Positions 1 through 8,468 are shown, counted from the first letter of the stretch. The stretch: 64,000 bases of DNA from Ideonella benzenivorans (GCF_020387415.1 NZ_JAGWCB010000007.1:496001-560000); one strand, 5' to 3'. The notes: generated from the sequence alone by a model not told the origin. Made by a program: numbers and translations.

Positions 1-33
1 CGCCAGGGCCAGGGGATGGGGACGCAGGGTCAT
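1..33 (-). CDS. 5' end of an unidentified gene downstream of mbnH (cut by window edge)
   Basis: Only the first 11 codons are visible, reading MTLRPHPLALA before the window ends. Its ATG at 33 overlaps the TGA of the MbnH-like gene (30-32) in the ATGA arrangement, so it is very probably the next, translationally coupled gene of the same operon. No function can be read from 11 residues. Confidence 0.6.
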   Translation of the reverse strand, partial: MTLRPHPLALA

Positions 34-1256
34 GACTTCTTGGGCGCGGCGGGGAAGGGGTCGCTGTAGCGGGGGTCGCGGATGAACTGGGGGTCCGTCA
101 GCGTCTTCAGGAAGGCGATCAGGTCGGCGCGGTCCTGGGCGCTGAAGTGACGCGGGCGCAGCAGCGGGCTCTTGAGCGGGTTGTCCTTGCCGGCGCCCCG
201 GCCGCCAGCGGCGTACAGGTCGATCACCTCGCCCAGCGTGGCCACCGAGCCGTCGTGCATGTAGGGCGCGGTCAGTTCGATGTTGCGCAAGGTGGGTGCC
301 CGGTACATGCCCATGTCGCTGGCCTTGCCGGTGATCTCGATCACGCCGGGGCTGGCGGCGGGGTAGGCGCCCTGGCCGTCCAGGTTGTAGAGCCCCTTGT
401 TGTGGAAGGAGACATCGGGTTTGACCGTGGCCACGCTCAGGAACTGCCCGCCGAAGTTGGGCTCCTGGTGGCACTGGATGCAGTCGGCCGACTTGAACAG
501 GGCGTAGCCTCGGGCCTCCGCGGCCGTGTAGCGGGCCCGGCCCTGGCGCACCTGGTCGTACTTGCTGTTCGTCGTGATCAGCGCGCGCTCGAAAGAAGAC
601 ACTGCCTTGACGATGTGGTCCCAGGTCGGCCGGCCGGTCGGGTCCTGCGGGAAGGCGGCGGCAAAGCGTGGTGCATAGGCCGGGTCGTCGGCCAGGCGCT
701 GCAGCACCTGCTGGACGTTGCTGTCGTTGACACCCATCTCCACCGGCGTCTCGCCGAAGATGGGGTTGGTCATCTGTCGCTCCAGCGTGATCAGCGCCGG
801 GTTGGCCCAGGTGTAGGTGGCGTTCCAGCTCACATTGCCCAGGGCCATGGGGCTGCGCGGGTGGGCCTGGCCGGTGGAGCCCAGGCCGTGGGCGCGGCCA
901 TCGGTGAAGGCCAGCTTCTGCAGATGGCAGGTGGCGCAGGCCTGGGTGCCGTTGCCCGACAGGCGCTTGTCGTAGAACAGGTAGCGGCCCAAGGCCACCT
1001 TGGCCTGGGTCATCGGGTTGTCGGCCGGCACGCGCGGCGGCGGCAGGTAGTCGGGCAGGTCCCAGGTCCAATCGCTGGCGGCCTGCACGGCCGAGGAGGG
1101 CAAAGAAGGCGAGGCGGGGGCGGCGGTGGGGGCTGTGGAGGTGGCGGGTGCCACCTCCGACGTGGCAGCGGGCTGCCGCTGGCAGCCCGTCACCACGATC
1201 GCCGCGACCGCCAGGACCAGCAGCCACACAGGCTGCAGACGGGGCAGAGCGGTCAT
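30..1256 (-). CDS. mbnH: MbnH-like dihaem cytochrome c peroxidase (MauG/CcpA superfamily) lipoprotein
   Basis: 408 residues. The N-terminus is a lipoprotein signal (hydrophobic stretch 11-22, lipobox VTGC with Cys25), followed by a low-complexity Ala/Pro/Thr linker to about residue 60. Two haem c motifs are visible: CATCH (C107, C110, H111) and CIQCH (C259, C262, H263), with the spacing of bacterial dihaem peroxidases. It lies 7 nt downstream of an MbnP-like gene. Family knowledge: MbnH is a MauG-like enzyme that oxidises a tryptophan of its partner MbnP to kynurenine, creating a copper site; pairs are found in methanobactin operons and, more often, outside them. The partnership here is inferred from adjacency. 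A plain cytochrome c peroxidase acting on H2O2 is the alternative. The start is preceded by a GTGAGG sequence at suitable distance. Confidence 0.85.
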   Translation of the reverse strand: MTALPRLQPVWLLVLAVAAIVVTGCQRQPAATSEVAPATSTAPTAAPASPSLPSSAVQAASDWTWDLPDYLPPPRVPADNPMTQAKVALGRYLFYDKRLSGNGTQACATCHLQKLAFTDGRAHGLGSTGQAHPRSPMALGNVSWNATYTWANPALITLERQMTNPIFGETPVEMGVNDSNVQQVLQRLADDPAYAPRFAAAFPQDPTGRPTWDHIVKAVSSFERALITTNSKYDQVRQGRARYTAAEARGYALFKSADCIQCHQEPNFGGQFLSVATVKPDVSFHNKGLYNLDGQGAYPAASPGVIEITGKASDMGMYRAPTLRNIELTAPYMHDGSVATLGEVIDLYAAGGRGAGKDNPLKSPLLRPRHFSAQDRADLIAFLKTLTDPQFIRDPRYSDPFPAAPKKS

Positions 1257-1263
1257 GTCGGCC

Positions 1264-2178
1264 TCACCGGCTCATGGCCTTGAAGACCGTCTGGGTCTGG
1301 CCCGCGATGGCGGTGCCCGTGCCGGTGCCGTCCGGGTTGAAGTTCAGGGCCAGTGCGGCGAAGTCGCTGACGCAGCCAGCGTCCGTCGGGCTGGACATGC
1401 AGCTGTTGGTCACGCTGAAGTTCTGCTGGGCGAACAGGCTTTGCACGTCCAGGGCGATCTGCTGCTTGGCCGGGTCGAAGTTGGCGAAGGTCAGCGTCAG
1501 GCGGTTGGGGGCGGTGCAACCGGTGATGGCCACGCCGTTGGCGGGGTCGCCCACGCAGCCGGTCGAGCCCAGGTGCAGCAGCGTGACCGGGTTGCCGGTC
1601 TCGGTGCTCTGCAGCTCGATCTTGGTGAACTTGCGGCCGCCGCGCCAGTTCCAGGACATGCTGGGATTGACGTCCGAGCGCAGCACGGCGGGCGTGGCGG
1701 CATCGGTGGAGCTCAGGTGGTTCAGGCTCATCGGCACCCCCAGCGTCATCGTCACGCCCACATAGCGGCCCGCGGGCGCGGTGCCCTGGATGGTGCTGTT
1801 GAGCGTGCCGGTGGTGCAGGCGCCGGTGCCGGCCTGGGACAGGGTGATCAGGCTGACGTTGTGGGTGCCGTCCGTGTAGTTGTTGTTGTCGTTGGTCGCG
1901 AGCGTCAGCGGGGTCGTGCTGCCGTCTTCCTTGAGCAGCTGCACATCGGAGATGTAGAAGCGCAGGTCCTGCACCTGGGCGCTCTGGCTGCCGGTGCCGA
2001 GGCTGGTGATGGTGGTGCCGCAGGACACGGGCGTGGTGCCGGCCACGGCGGCGAACTGCAGGCTGACGCTGCTGTCGGTGGTCCAGCCGGTGCTGTCGTC
2101 ACTGCTGCCGCCGCAGGCGCTGAGCAGGCTGGCGACGGTCAGAAGGGCGCAGGGATAGAAAAGAGACTTGGCGATCAT
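1264..2178 (-). CDS. mbnP: MbnP-like periplasmic copper-binding lipoprotein (four-Cys 'metallo-mystery pair' family)
   Basis: 304 residues when started at the ATG whose product begins MIAKSLFYPC. This start gives a lipoprotein signal with lipobox LSAC (Cys22); in-frame codons further upstream encode Arg/Pro-rich nonsense typical of a non-coding frame. After the lipid Cys come C53 and C121, then two close pairs C208/C221 and C260/C269, matching the Cys-rich core of the family. A W-N-W patch (W176, W178) followed by RGG is the only Trp cluster in the central fold and is a candidate site for conversion to kynurenine. That modification by the adjacent MbnH-like enzyme is known for this family and inferred here. 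Cys pairs are likely disulfides in the periplasm. Confidence 0.85.
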   Translation of the reverse strand: MIAKSLFYPCALLTVASLLSACGGSSDDSTGWTTDSSVSLQFAAVAGTTPVSCGTTITSLGTGSQSAQVQDLRFYISDVQLLKEDGSTTPLTLATNDNNNYTDGTHNVSLITLSQAGTGACTTGTLNSTIQGTAPAGRYVGVTMTLGVPMSLNHLSSTDAATPAVLRSDVNPSMSWNWRGGRKFTKIELQSTETGNPVTLLHLGSTGCVGDPANGVAITGCTAPNRLTLTFANFDPAKQQIALDVQSLFAQQNFSVTNSCMSSPTDAGCVSDFAALALNFNPDGTGTGTAIAGQTQTVFKAMSR

Positions 2179-2324
2179 GGGAGGTCTTCCTCGGGCGCAA
2201 GGGCGCCGGGGTGGGATGGGTACAGGCGTGCCGCGGCCGGCTCTGCGGTCAGACGCCGGCAGGGTCAAAAGAGGACACGCGCTGAGAGACGAGGCCACGG
2301 GGTGGCGGCCGGGGCTGGCCAGGG

Positions 2325-2693
2325 TCAGCCGAGGACGGCGGCAGGCGGCCCGCGGGCGGGCAGGTGCTCCGGCACGGTGCTGACCCAGACCGGGTCGCGG
2401 GCGGGCCGTGGCGCCGCGGCTGGCGGCAGCGCCCCGGGCAGGGCGGACCAGCGGGCCAGGGGCGGGGCCAGCAGCGGCAGGCACAGCGGGCAGTTGACCG
2501 CGTGGTGATGGCCGGCCGGTGCCGGGGTGTCGCCAGCCTCGCCGGCGTCGGCGCCAGGCGTGCTCGCCGCGCTGCAGATGGCTTGCAGGTCCATCGGCTG
2601 GAAGACCGGCGAGAGCACCGCCACCCCCAGGAACGCCGCGTACCACACCAGCAGGTAGCGGGTGATGCGGTGCAGGGTCGTCCGGTGAGCCAT
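2325..2693 (-). CDS. DUF2946-like small membrane/periplasmic protein, first gene of the mbnPH operon
   Basis: 122 residues starting MAHRTTLHRITRYLL. One N-terminal hydrophobic segment (about 10-28) acts as signal or anchor. The body carries His-rich and Cys motifs, GHHHAVNCPLC, resembling the conserved His/CPxC patch of DUF2946 proteins, which often sit beside copper or TonB-linked genes; a metal ligand role is inferred. The C-terminal third is Pro/Ala/Arg-rich. The gene is 146 nt upstream of mbnP on the same strand, so it probably leads the operon. A possible promoter on the minus strand (-35-like TTGCAG, 16 nt spacer, -10 CATAAT at 2703-2708) sits so close to the ATG that the mRNA could be almost leaderless; this is weak. 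Confidence 0.7.
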   Translation of the reverse strand: MAHRTTLHRITRYLLVWYAAFLGVAVLSPVFQPMDLQAICSAASTPGADAGEAGDTPAPAGHHHAVNCPLCLPLLAPPLARWSALPGALPPAAAPRPARDPVWVSTVPEHLPARGPPAAVLG

Positions 2694-2916
2694 GGGGGCT
2701 GGATTATGAAGAAATACCCCTTGGCTGCAAGGGAATTTGAAGCAGGGTGAGGGGGCTGCTTGCGAACGATCAAGCGGGCGGTTCCGGGCCGCTGCGGCGA
2801 CCCGACGGGCGGGCATGACATCGATCATGCGGCCTGCGGCGCGCACGCCACAGCGCGGGGCGCATCTCCCGGGTCCAGAATGTGCTTCGAGGATCGGGTC
2901 TCACTCACTGAACACC

Positions 2917-3639
2917 ATGACACTGCCACTGGATTTCGATGCCCCCGAGGTGATGACCCTGCGGGAAGACCTGGCCCTGGCGTTGCGCGCCGCGGCCCAC
3001 CACGGCCTGGCCGAGGGCGTGTGCAACCACTTCAGCACCGAGCTGCCGGATGGCTCCGGGCGCTTTTTGCTGAACCCGCGAGGCTTGCTCTGGCGCGAGG
3101 TGCAGGCCGCCGACATCGTGCTGGTCGACGGCCAGGGGCGCCGGCTGGCCGGCCGCCATGAGGTGGAGCCCACGGCGATGTTCATCCACGCCGCGGTGCA
3201 CCGGCGCTGCGCCAAGGCCTGCGTGCTGCACACCCACATGCCCTATGCCACCGCGCTCACGCTGACGCAGTCGCGCGGGCTGGACACCACGCTGTCCCAG
3301 AACGCGATGCGCTTTCATGGCCGCACGGCGGTGGATGCGGCCTACAACGGCCTGGCCCTGGACGACTCCGAGGGAGAACGCCTGGCCGGCGTGATCGGCC
3401 GCGCGGACGTGGTGTTCCTGGGCAACCACGGCGTGGTCGTCTGTGGCGAGCGCATGGCCGACGCCTACGACGACCTGTACTACCTGGAGCGGGCCTGCCA
3501 GGCCCAGGTGCTGGCCGCCTCCACCGGCTTGCCGCTGGCGCCGGTCGATGCGGCGCTGGCGGCCCGGGTGGCGGCCCAGACCCTGGGCGAACGGCTGCAG
3601 TCCGCGTTGTTTTTCGAGGCGCTGCGACGCACCGTCTGA
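2917..3639 (+). CDS. Class II aldolase/adducin family protein
   Basis: 240 residues starting MTLPLDFDAPEVM. Conserved features of the zinc-dependent class II aldolase/epimerase fold are visible: an N-terminal helix with the NHFS motif, the HTHMPYA metal motif (two His, about residues 109-111), and a C-terminal His in FLGNHGVVV (about residue 171). Members cleave or decarboxylate hydroxy-acids and sugar phosphates; the substrate cannot be told. In-frame codons reach back to 2737 but look non-coding, and this ATG starts the conserved fold. The gene stands alone between a divergent DUF2946-mbnPH operon and a diguanylate cyclase gene on the same strand. Confidence 0.85.
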   Translation: MTLPLDFDAPEVMTLREDLALALRAAAHHGLAEGVCNHFSTELPDGSGRFLLNPRGLLWREVQAADIVLVDGQGRRLAGRHEVEPTAMFIHAAVHRRCAKACVLHTHMPYATALTLTQSRGLDTTLSQNAMRFHGRTAVDAAYNGLALDDSEGERLAGVIGRADVVFLGNHGVVVCGERMADAYDDLYYLERACQAQVLAASTGLPLAPVDAALAARVAAQTLGERLQSALFFEALRRTV

Positions 3640-3730
3640 GCCGGGCTGGAGTACGCTCTCCGGTATCGACAAGACATCCACCGCCAGAGTGGATGCCGAC
3701 AGGGAGTTGGCTGTCGCGGAGGGCGTGGTC

Positions 3731-4750
3731 ATGCCGACCACCGAGGAGTTGCTGGCCATCATCGATCTGCAGGTCGAGGTGGCCGAGCTGGGGTTGGACC
3801 TGTCCGGCGTGATGGACCTGGTGGTGCGCCGCGTGCTGGACTTGGCGCATGCCGAGGGCGCCGCCATCGAGCTGGCCGAAGAGGCGGTGATGGTCTACCG
3901 GGCGGTTGCCGGCCGGGCCCTCACGCAGCTGGGTCTGCGGGTGGATGTGGCGCGCAGCCTGTCGGGCCTGTGCATCGCGACGGGCACCAGCCTGGTGTGC
4001 GAGGACTCGGAGACGGACACCCGCGTCGACCAGGCCGCCTGCCGCAGGGTGGGCCTGCGCTCGATGATCGTCGTGCCGCTGATGCACCACGGCCGTTGCG
4101 TTGGCGTGCTGAAGGCCTTGTCCAGCCGGCCCCAGGCCTTCACGCAGGAGCAGCTGACCTTGCTGTCGCTGCTGTCCCGCGTGGTGGGCACCGCGATGTA
4201 CTGGGCCACCCGCTATGGCGAGAGCGACCTGTTTCACCGCGCCACCCACGACGCCCTGACCGGGCTGGCCAACCGCGCCCTGTTCATGGACCGCCTGCGC
4301 GCCGCGCTGGCCGCCCGGCAGCGCCAGGGCGGGGCGGTGGTGCTGGTGCTGCTGGACATGGACGGGCTCAAGCAGATCAACGACCGGCACGGCCATGCCG
4401 CGGGCGATGCGGCGCTGATGGAGCTGGGTGCCCGCCTGCGGCAGATCACCCGCGCCAGCGACACCGTGGCCCGCCTGGGCGGCGACGAGTTCGCCATCGT
4501 GCTGCCCCAGGCGCGCGGGGAGGACGACGGGGCGTCCTGGTCGCAGCGGCTGGCGCAGGCCCTGGCGCCGCCGCTGCACCTGGCAGGGCTGTCGCTGCCG
4601 CTGTCGGCCAGTTGGGGCTGTGCGGTGTGTCCGCCCGAGGGCGGGTCTATCGAGGCGCTGATGGCGCTGGCGGATCAGCGCATGTATGCCGCCAAGCGGG
4701 CCCGCAAGTCGCCGGGGATGGATGCGGCCGAGGGCGGCTTGTACATCTGA
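3731..4750 (+). CDS. GAF-GGDEF diguanylate cyclase
   Basis: 339 residues. A GAF sensor domain covers about 20-160 and a GGDEF domain about 165-335. The active-site motif GGDEF (250-254) is intact, preceded five residues upstream by RASD (R241, D244), the RxxD inhibitory I-site, so the enzyme should make c-di-GMP from GTP and be feedback inhibited. No transmembrane segment is present, so it is cytosolic with an unknown GAF ligand. The ATG was chosen because GGAGGG lies about 7 nt before it; the frame is open further upstream, but that stretch overlaps the aldolase gene in another frame. Confidence 0.9.
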   Translation: MPTTEELLAIIDLQVEVAELGLDLSGVMDLVVRRVLDLAHAEGAAIELAEEAVMVYRAVAGRALTQLGLRVDVARSLSGLCIATGTSLVCEDSETDTRVDQAACRRVGLRSMIVVPLMHHGRCVGVLKALSSRPQAFTQEQLTLLSLLSRVVGTAMYWATRYGESDLFHRATHDALTGLANRALFMDRLRAALAARQRQGGAVVLVLLDMDGLKQINDRHGHAAGDAALMELGARLRQITRASDTVARLGGDEFAIVLPQARGEDDGASWSQRLAQALAPPLHLAGLSLPLSASWGCAVCPPEGGSIEALMALADQRMYAAKRARKSPGMDAAEGGLYI

Positions 4751-4757
4751 GTTGCGT

Positions 4758-5087
4758 TCAGAGCGGCAGCAGGTTGCGCATCAGCACATAGGCCGTGGTG
4801 CCCAGCGCGATGCTCAGCAGGGCCTGGCTGCGCCACCATTGCAGACCGACCACCAGGCCGATCGCCACCGCCTCCGGCCAGGGCAGGCTGGTGTGGGTGC
4901 CGGCCGCGCCCACCACCGCATGCAGCAGCAGCAACGTCATGATGGCCAGCGGCAGGAACTGGCCCAGGCGCTGAACAAAGCGGTGCCGTTGCAGCCACTG
5001 CGCGGCGACGAAGGGCAGGGCCCGGATGCCGAAGGTCACCGCGCCCATCGCGACGATGACGCTGACGACGTAGAGCGTGTCCTTCAT
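4758..5087 (-). CDS. azlD: AzlD family branched-chain amino acid exporter subunit
   Basis: 109 residues with three to four hydrophobic segments and a GIRALPF motif near the N-terminus, typical of the small AzlD subunit. Its ATG overlaps the azlC stop codon (ATGA), showing translational coupling. Family knowledge: AzlC and AzlD together form an efflux system for branched-chain amino acids and some analogues in the inner membrane. It ends convergent with, and 7 nt from, the diguanylate cyclase gene. Confidence 0.85.
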   Translation of the reverse strand: MKDTLYVVSVIVAMGAVTFGIRALPFVAAQWLQRHRFVQRLGQFLPLAIMTLLLLHAVVGAAGTHTSLPWPEAVAIGLVVGLQWWRSQALLSIALGTTAYVLMRNLLPL

Positions 5088-5785
5088 GCCTGGCCTTCGC
5101 GGTTGTTGGAGGGGGTGGGCCACAGCAGCCCGGCCACCACGCTCAGGGCGATGCCGATCAGCAGGGCCTGGCTGGACACCCACCAATGGCCCAGCGCATA
5201 GCCGCCCAGCGCGACCCACAGCGGCGCGGCACTGCTGCGGCGGCGCCATTGCTCCACCAGCAGCACGGCGAACAGCGCGGCCAGCACGAAGTCCAGCCCG
5301 GCCAGCTGGAGCTGGGCCTGCGCGCCAATGGCCGCTCCCACCGCGGTGCCCAGCACCCACCAGCCCTGGTTGAGCAGGGCCAGCAGCGCCATCTGGCGCG
5401 GCGGGGTGTGCGGTGGCAGCGCGGTCAGCACCGAATAGGTCTCGTCGGTCAGACAGAACACCAGCGTCCAGCGCAGCCACGGCTGGGTGGGCACGCGCTC
5501 CAGCAGCGACAGGCCATAGAACGCATGGCGCAGGTTCAGGATCAGCGTGGCCAGCGCGATGGCGCCCACGGGCAGGCCGGCGGCCACCATCGGCACCATC
5601 ATGTACTGCGCCGCGCCGGCGTAGACCACGATGCTGGCCAGCACCGCCAACCAGCCGGCCCCACCGGCCTGGACGAACAGAAAGCCGAACACCGCGCCCA
5701 GCGGGATGTAGCCCATGGCCACCGGGGTGGTCAGGCTCAGCAGCGACAGGGAAGCGGGGCGCGGGGCGGTGGCGGCGGGCGGCAT
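5084..5785 (-). CDS. azlC: AzlC family branched-chain amino acid exporter
   Basis: 233 residues, multi-pass inner-membrane protein. Family signatures seen are GYIPLGAVFGF near residue 25, the A-Q-Y motif around 58-63, and a conserved N-L-R-H-A-F-Y-G segment around 85-92. It is the large partner of AzlD in branched-chain amino acid efflux. The start MPPAATAPR is the first Met giving a full-length family member; no strong Shine-Dalgarno is visible, so an in-frame downstream start is possible. Confidence 0.87.
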   Translation of the reverse strand: MPPAATAPRPASLSLLSLTTPVAMGYIPLGAVFGFLFVQAGGAGWLAVLASIVVYAGAAQYMMVPMVAAGLPVGAIALATLILNLRHAFYGLSLLERVPTQPWLRWTLVFCLTDETYSVLTALPPHTPPRQMALLALLNQGWWVLGTAVGAAIGAQAQLQLAGLDFVLAALFAVLLVEQWRRRSSAAPLWVALGGYALGHWWVSSQALLIGIALSVVAGLLWPTPSNNREGQA

Positions 5786-5823
5786 GCAGCAAGCGGGGCG
5801 GGCGACGGGGCGTGAATTGTCCC

Positions 5824-6708
5824 TCAGCGGCCCGTGGCGGCCTGGCTGAGCCGCTGCACCAGCACCACGCTGCCCAGGGCCAGCGCAAAGCCGCTCCAGC
5901 CCACCGGCCCCAGCGATTGACCCAGCACACCCCAGCCCAGCATGGCGGCGGTCAGCGGGCTCAACAGGCCCAGCGAGGCCACCGTCACCGCCGGCAGGCG
6001 CAGGCTGCCGCGAAACCACAGCACATAGGCCAGCAGGGCGCCGACCAGGCTCAGGTAGGCCGAGGCCGCCGCCTGCGACAGGGTGGGCGCCTGCCAGGGG
6101 CCTTCCAGCCACAGGCTGGCTGGCAGCAGCATCAGGCCCCCCAGCAGCAGCTGCCAGCCGGTCAGCGCCAGGGGGCTCAGGCCCATGTCCTGGCGGCGGG
6201 CCAGGAAGGTGCCGCAGGCCATGGAGCCGGCGCTGAGGGCTGCGGCCAGCACGCCCCACAGGTCCCAGCGGCTGGTCGGGGCCAGCAGCATCATCGCCAT
6301 GCCCAGCACCCCCAGGCCGGCCGCCAGCAGGCGGGGCCCGCCCGGCCGCGTGCCGTCCACCCACCGGGCCAGCAGCAGCACGACCAGCGGCTGCATGGCG
6401 CCGAAGATGGCCGCCAGCCCGCCGGGCAGGCGCACCGCGGCCACAAACAGAAAGCCCTGGAACACGCCGATGTTGAGCGCCGCCAGCACCAGCAGGCGGC
6501 CGAGCACCGCCGTGGCTGGCCGCTGGAAGCGCCACAGGAGCAGCAGCAGCCCCGCCGGCAGCACCCGCCAGCAGGCCTGGGTGAAGGGGCGGTCCAGCGG
6601 CAGCCACTGGGTTGTCACCAGGTAGGTGCTGCCCCAGACCATGGGCGCCAGGGCCGTGAGCAGGACGTCGCGCAGCGGCCCGTGGCCCGGGCGGTAAGAT
6701 GCGGTCAT
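5824..6708 (-). CDS. EamA/DMT-family exporter
   Basis: 294 residues with about ten hydrophobic segments in two EamA repeats. The first begins PMVWGSTYLVTTQWLPLDRP, and the second repeats the pattern after a WGVLAAALSAGSMACGTF segment. Family members export amino acids, metabolites or drugs across the inner membrane; substrate unknown. It is divergent from a MarR gene 72 nt away, and the gap carries two near-identical palindromes, so control by that MarR protein is likely. Confidence 0.88.
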   Translation of the reverse strand: MTASYRPGHGPLRDVLLTALAPMVWGSTYLVTTQWLPLDRPFTQACWRVLPAGLLLLLWRFQRPATAVLGRLLVLAALNIGVFQGFLFVAAVRLPGGLAAIFGAMQPLVVLLLARWVDGTRPGGPRLLAAGLGVLGMAMMLLAPTSRWDLWGVLAAALSAGSMACGTFLARRQDMGLSPLALTGWQLLLGGLMLLPASLWLEGPWQAPTLSQAAASAYLSLVGALLAYVLWFRGSLRLPAVTVASLGLLSPLTAAMLGWGVLGQSLGPVGWSGFALALGSVVLVQRLSQAATGR

Positions 6709-6714
6709 GATTTG

Positions 6715-6765
6715 TCTTGATGTCGAGATAAATGCATTGTCGAGCTATTTGTCTTGACGTCAAGA
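6715..6765. promoter_or_regulatory. Two palindromic operators between EamA and MarR genes
   Basis: A perfect 14-bp palindrome TCTTGACGTCAAGA at 6752-6765 and a degenerate copy TCTTGATGTCGAGA at 6715-6728, centre-to-centre 37 bp. Flanking TT/AA bases extend the better copy to about 20 bp with one mismatch. They fill the gap between divergent genes and are the expected form of MarR binding sites. Site function is inferred. Confidence 0.75.
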
Positions 6766-6780
6766 TAACTGGAGATACCC

Positions 6781-7317
6781 ATGCCCCGAGCACGTGATGC
6801 GGCGACCGATGCCGTGGACCTGATCCTGGACCAATGGCGGCGGGAGCGGCCGGACCTGGACACCCGCAGCATGGGCCCGCTGGGGCGGCTGGGGCGCTGT
6901 TACCAGCACCTGGGCCAACGGATGGAGGCGGCCTTCGCGCAGTTCGGTCTGAGCCGCTGGGAGTTCGATGTGCTGGCCACCCTGCGCCGGGCCGGGGCGC
7001 CGTACTGCCTGGCGCCAACGGCCCTGTTCCAGTCGATGATGATCAGCTCCGGCACCCTGACCCACCGCTTGAAGGGGCTGGAGGCCCGCGGGTGGGTGGA
7101 GCGGCTTCCCCATCCGGACGACGCCCGCAGCCTGCTGGTGCAGCTCAGCCCGGCCGGGCTGGCCTTGATCGACCGCGCGGTGGAGGCCCATGTGCAGACC
7201 CAGCAGGCAGCGCTGGCACTGCTGTCGCCGGCCCAGCAGGCGGCCCTGGACGCCACCTTGACGGCTTGGCTGGCCGCGCTGGATCAGCCCTCAGCCGTGT
7301 CGCCCAGCAGTGCCTGA
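6781..7317 (+). CDS. MarR family transcriptional regulator
   Basis: 178 residues. The winged-helix core runs from about residue 55 to 130, with the hallmark SSGTLTHRLKGLEARGWVER recognition-helix region and the DDARSLLVQL wing. It is divergent from a DMT exporter gene with two palindromic sites between, the standard layout of an autoregulated repressor controlling an efflux pump in response to a small ligand. A GGAG sequence lies about 7 nt before the ATG. Its last 34 nt overlap the convergent tetR gene. Confidence 0.9.
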   Translation: MPRARDAATDAVDLILDQWRRERPDLDTRSMGPLGRLGRCYQHLGQRMEAAFAQFGLSRWEFDVLATLRRAGAPYCLAPTALFQSMMISSGTLTHRLKGLEARGWVERLPHPDDARSLLVQLSPAGLALIDRAVEAHVQTQQAALALLSPAQQAALDATLTAWLAALDQPSAVSPSSA

Positions 7318-7883
7318 GCCAGCAGCTGCAGGGCGGCCAGGCTGGCCGCGATGTCCTGCGGCGCCCCGGCCTGGATCTGGGCCTGCACGATGGCGCCATC
7401 CACGGCCAGGGCCAGCGCCCGGGCCAACGTGTCGCGCCGGGGTCCTTCGGGCAGGTGCGCGGCGATGGCCGCGGCCATCGCCTGCGTGTGGGCTGCGGCG
7501 TGCTGTAACACGGCGGGGTCACTGCCCCCCCACTCGACCGCGGCATTGATGAACGCACAGCCGCGAAAGCCCGCGCTGCTCAGCCATTCGCGCAGCGTGG
7601 CCACCAGGGCCTGCGGCAGGGGCTGGCGGCGGGCGTGGCGTTGCAGGGCCTGGGTGAACCACGCCATCCAGCGGTCATGGCGCAAGGTCAGCACCGCGTT
7701 GACCAGCTCCGACTTGCTGGGGAAGTGCCGGTAGAAGGTGACCTTGGTCACCCCGGCGGCGGCGATCACCGCGTCCACCCCGGTGGCCCGGATGCCCTCC
7801 CGGTAGAACAGCCGGTGCGCCGTTTCCAGGATGCGCTCGCGGGGGGGCAGGGCGGCCACGTCGTCGTGTTCAAGCGGGAGCAT
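7284..7883 (-). CDS. TetR family transcriptional regulator
   Basis: 199 residues from MLPLEHDDVAAL. The N-terminal helix-turn-helix is clear: RERILETAHRLF, then GVDAVIAAAGVTKVTFYRHF, ending in SKSELV. The C-terminal domain holds GCAFINAAVEW, as in TetR regulators of small redox/NTF2-like genes. The start was placed here because in-frame codons further upstream would run through the operator palindromes. It is divergent from a DUF1348 gene; two operators lie in the 92-nt gap. The 3' end overlaps the MarR gene by 34 nt. Confidence 0.9.
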   Translation of the reverse strand: MLPLEHDDVAALPPRERILETAHRLFYREGIRATGVDAVIAAAGVTKVTFYRHFPSKSELVNAVLTLRHDRWMAWFTQALQRHARRQPLPQALVATLREWLSSAGFRGCAFINAAVEWGGSDPAVLQHAAAHTQAMAAAIAAHLPEGPRRDTLARALALAVDGAIVQAQIQAGAPQDIAASLAALQLLAQALLGDTAEG

Positions 7884-7896
7884 GGTGGGGGCAATG

Positions 7897-7950
7897 TAGA
7901 CAGGTCTGTCTATTTTGCCTAGACTGAGCATGTAGACAGATCTGTCTACA
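7897..7950. promoter_or_regulatory. Twin TetR operators
   Basis: TAGACAGGTCTGTCTA at 7897-7912 is palindromic except for its centre, and TGTAGACAGATCTGTCTACA at 7931-7950 is a perfect 20-bp palindrome. Both share TAGACAGRTCTGTCTA. They fill the gap between a divergent tetR gene and the DUF1348 gene, so autoregulation plus repression of that gene is the likely role. Confidence 0.85.
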
Positions 7951-7975
7951 TCACGACCCACTGACAGGAGCCCTC

Positions 7976-8443
7976 ATGAGCGCACGTCCGCCGCTGCCAC
8001 CGTTCACCCGCGACACCGCGGTCCAGAAGATCCGTCTGGCCGAAGATGCCTGGAACACCCGCGACCCGGCCCGCGTGGTGCTGGCCTACAGCCCCGACAC
8101 CCGGTGGCGCAACCGGGTGGAATTCCTGAGCGGACGGGATGAGGCACAGGCCCTGCTGACCCGCAAGTGGGCGCGCGAACTGGACTACCGGCTGATCAAA
8201 GAGCTGTGGGCCTTCGACAGCCACCGCATCGCGGTGCGCTTCGTCTACGAGTGGCATGACGATGCCGGCCAGTGGTACCGCAGCCATGGCAACGAGAACT
8301 GGGCCTTCGACGACCAGGGGCTGATGGTGCGCCGCCACGCCAGCATCAACGACCAGCCCATCGCCGCCTCGGAGCGCCGCTTCCATTGGCCCCTGGGCCG
8401 CCGGCCCGACGATCACCCCGGTCTGAGTGAGCTGGGGCTGTGA
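7976..8443 (+). CDS. DUF1348 family NTF2-like (SnoaL-fold) protein
   Basis: 155 residues, full length for DUF1348. Family landmarks are [20 protein letters not shown], followed by [11 protein letters not shown] and the YEWHDD...[10 protein letters not shown] core; the FD..GLM.RR.ASIND motif is near the C-terminus. The fold is a cone-shaped NTF2-like barrel that can bind small hydrophobic ligands; no enzymatic reaction is established for the family. Twin TetR operators upstream suggest ligand-inducible expression. A CAGGAG Shine-Dalgarno precedes the ATG. Confidence 0.88.
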   Translation: MSARPPLPPFTRDTAVQKIRLAEDAWNTRDPARVVLAYSPDTRWRNRVEFLSGRDEAQALLTRKWARELDYRLIKELWAFDSHRIAVRFVYEWHDDAGQWYRSHGNENWAFDDQGLMVRRHASINDQPIAASERRFHWPLGRRPDDHPGLSELGL

Positions 8444-8468
8444 CCCCAGCCACGCCACAATCATCCGC

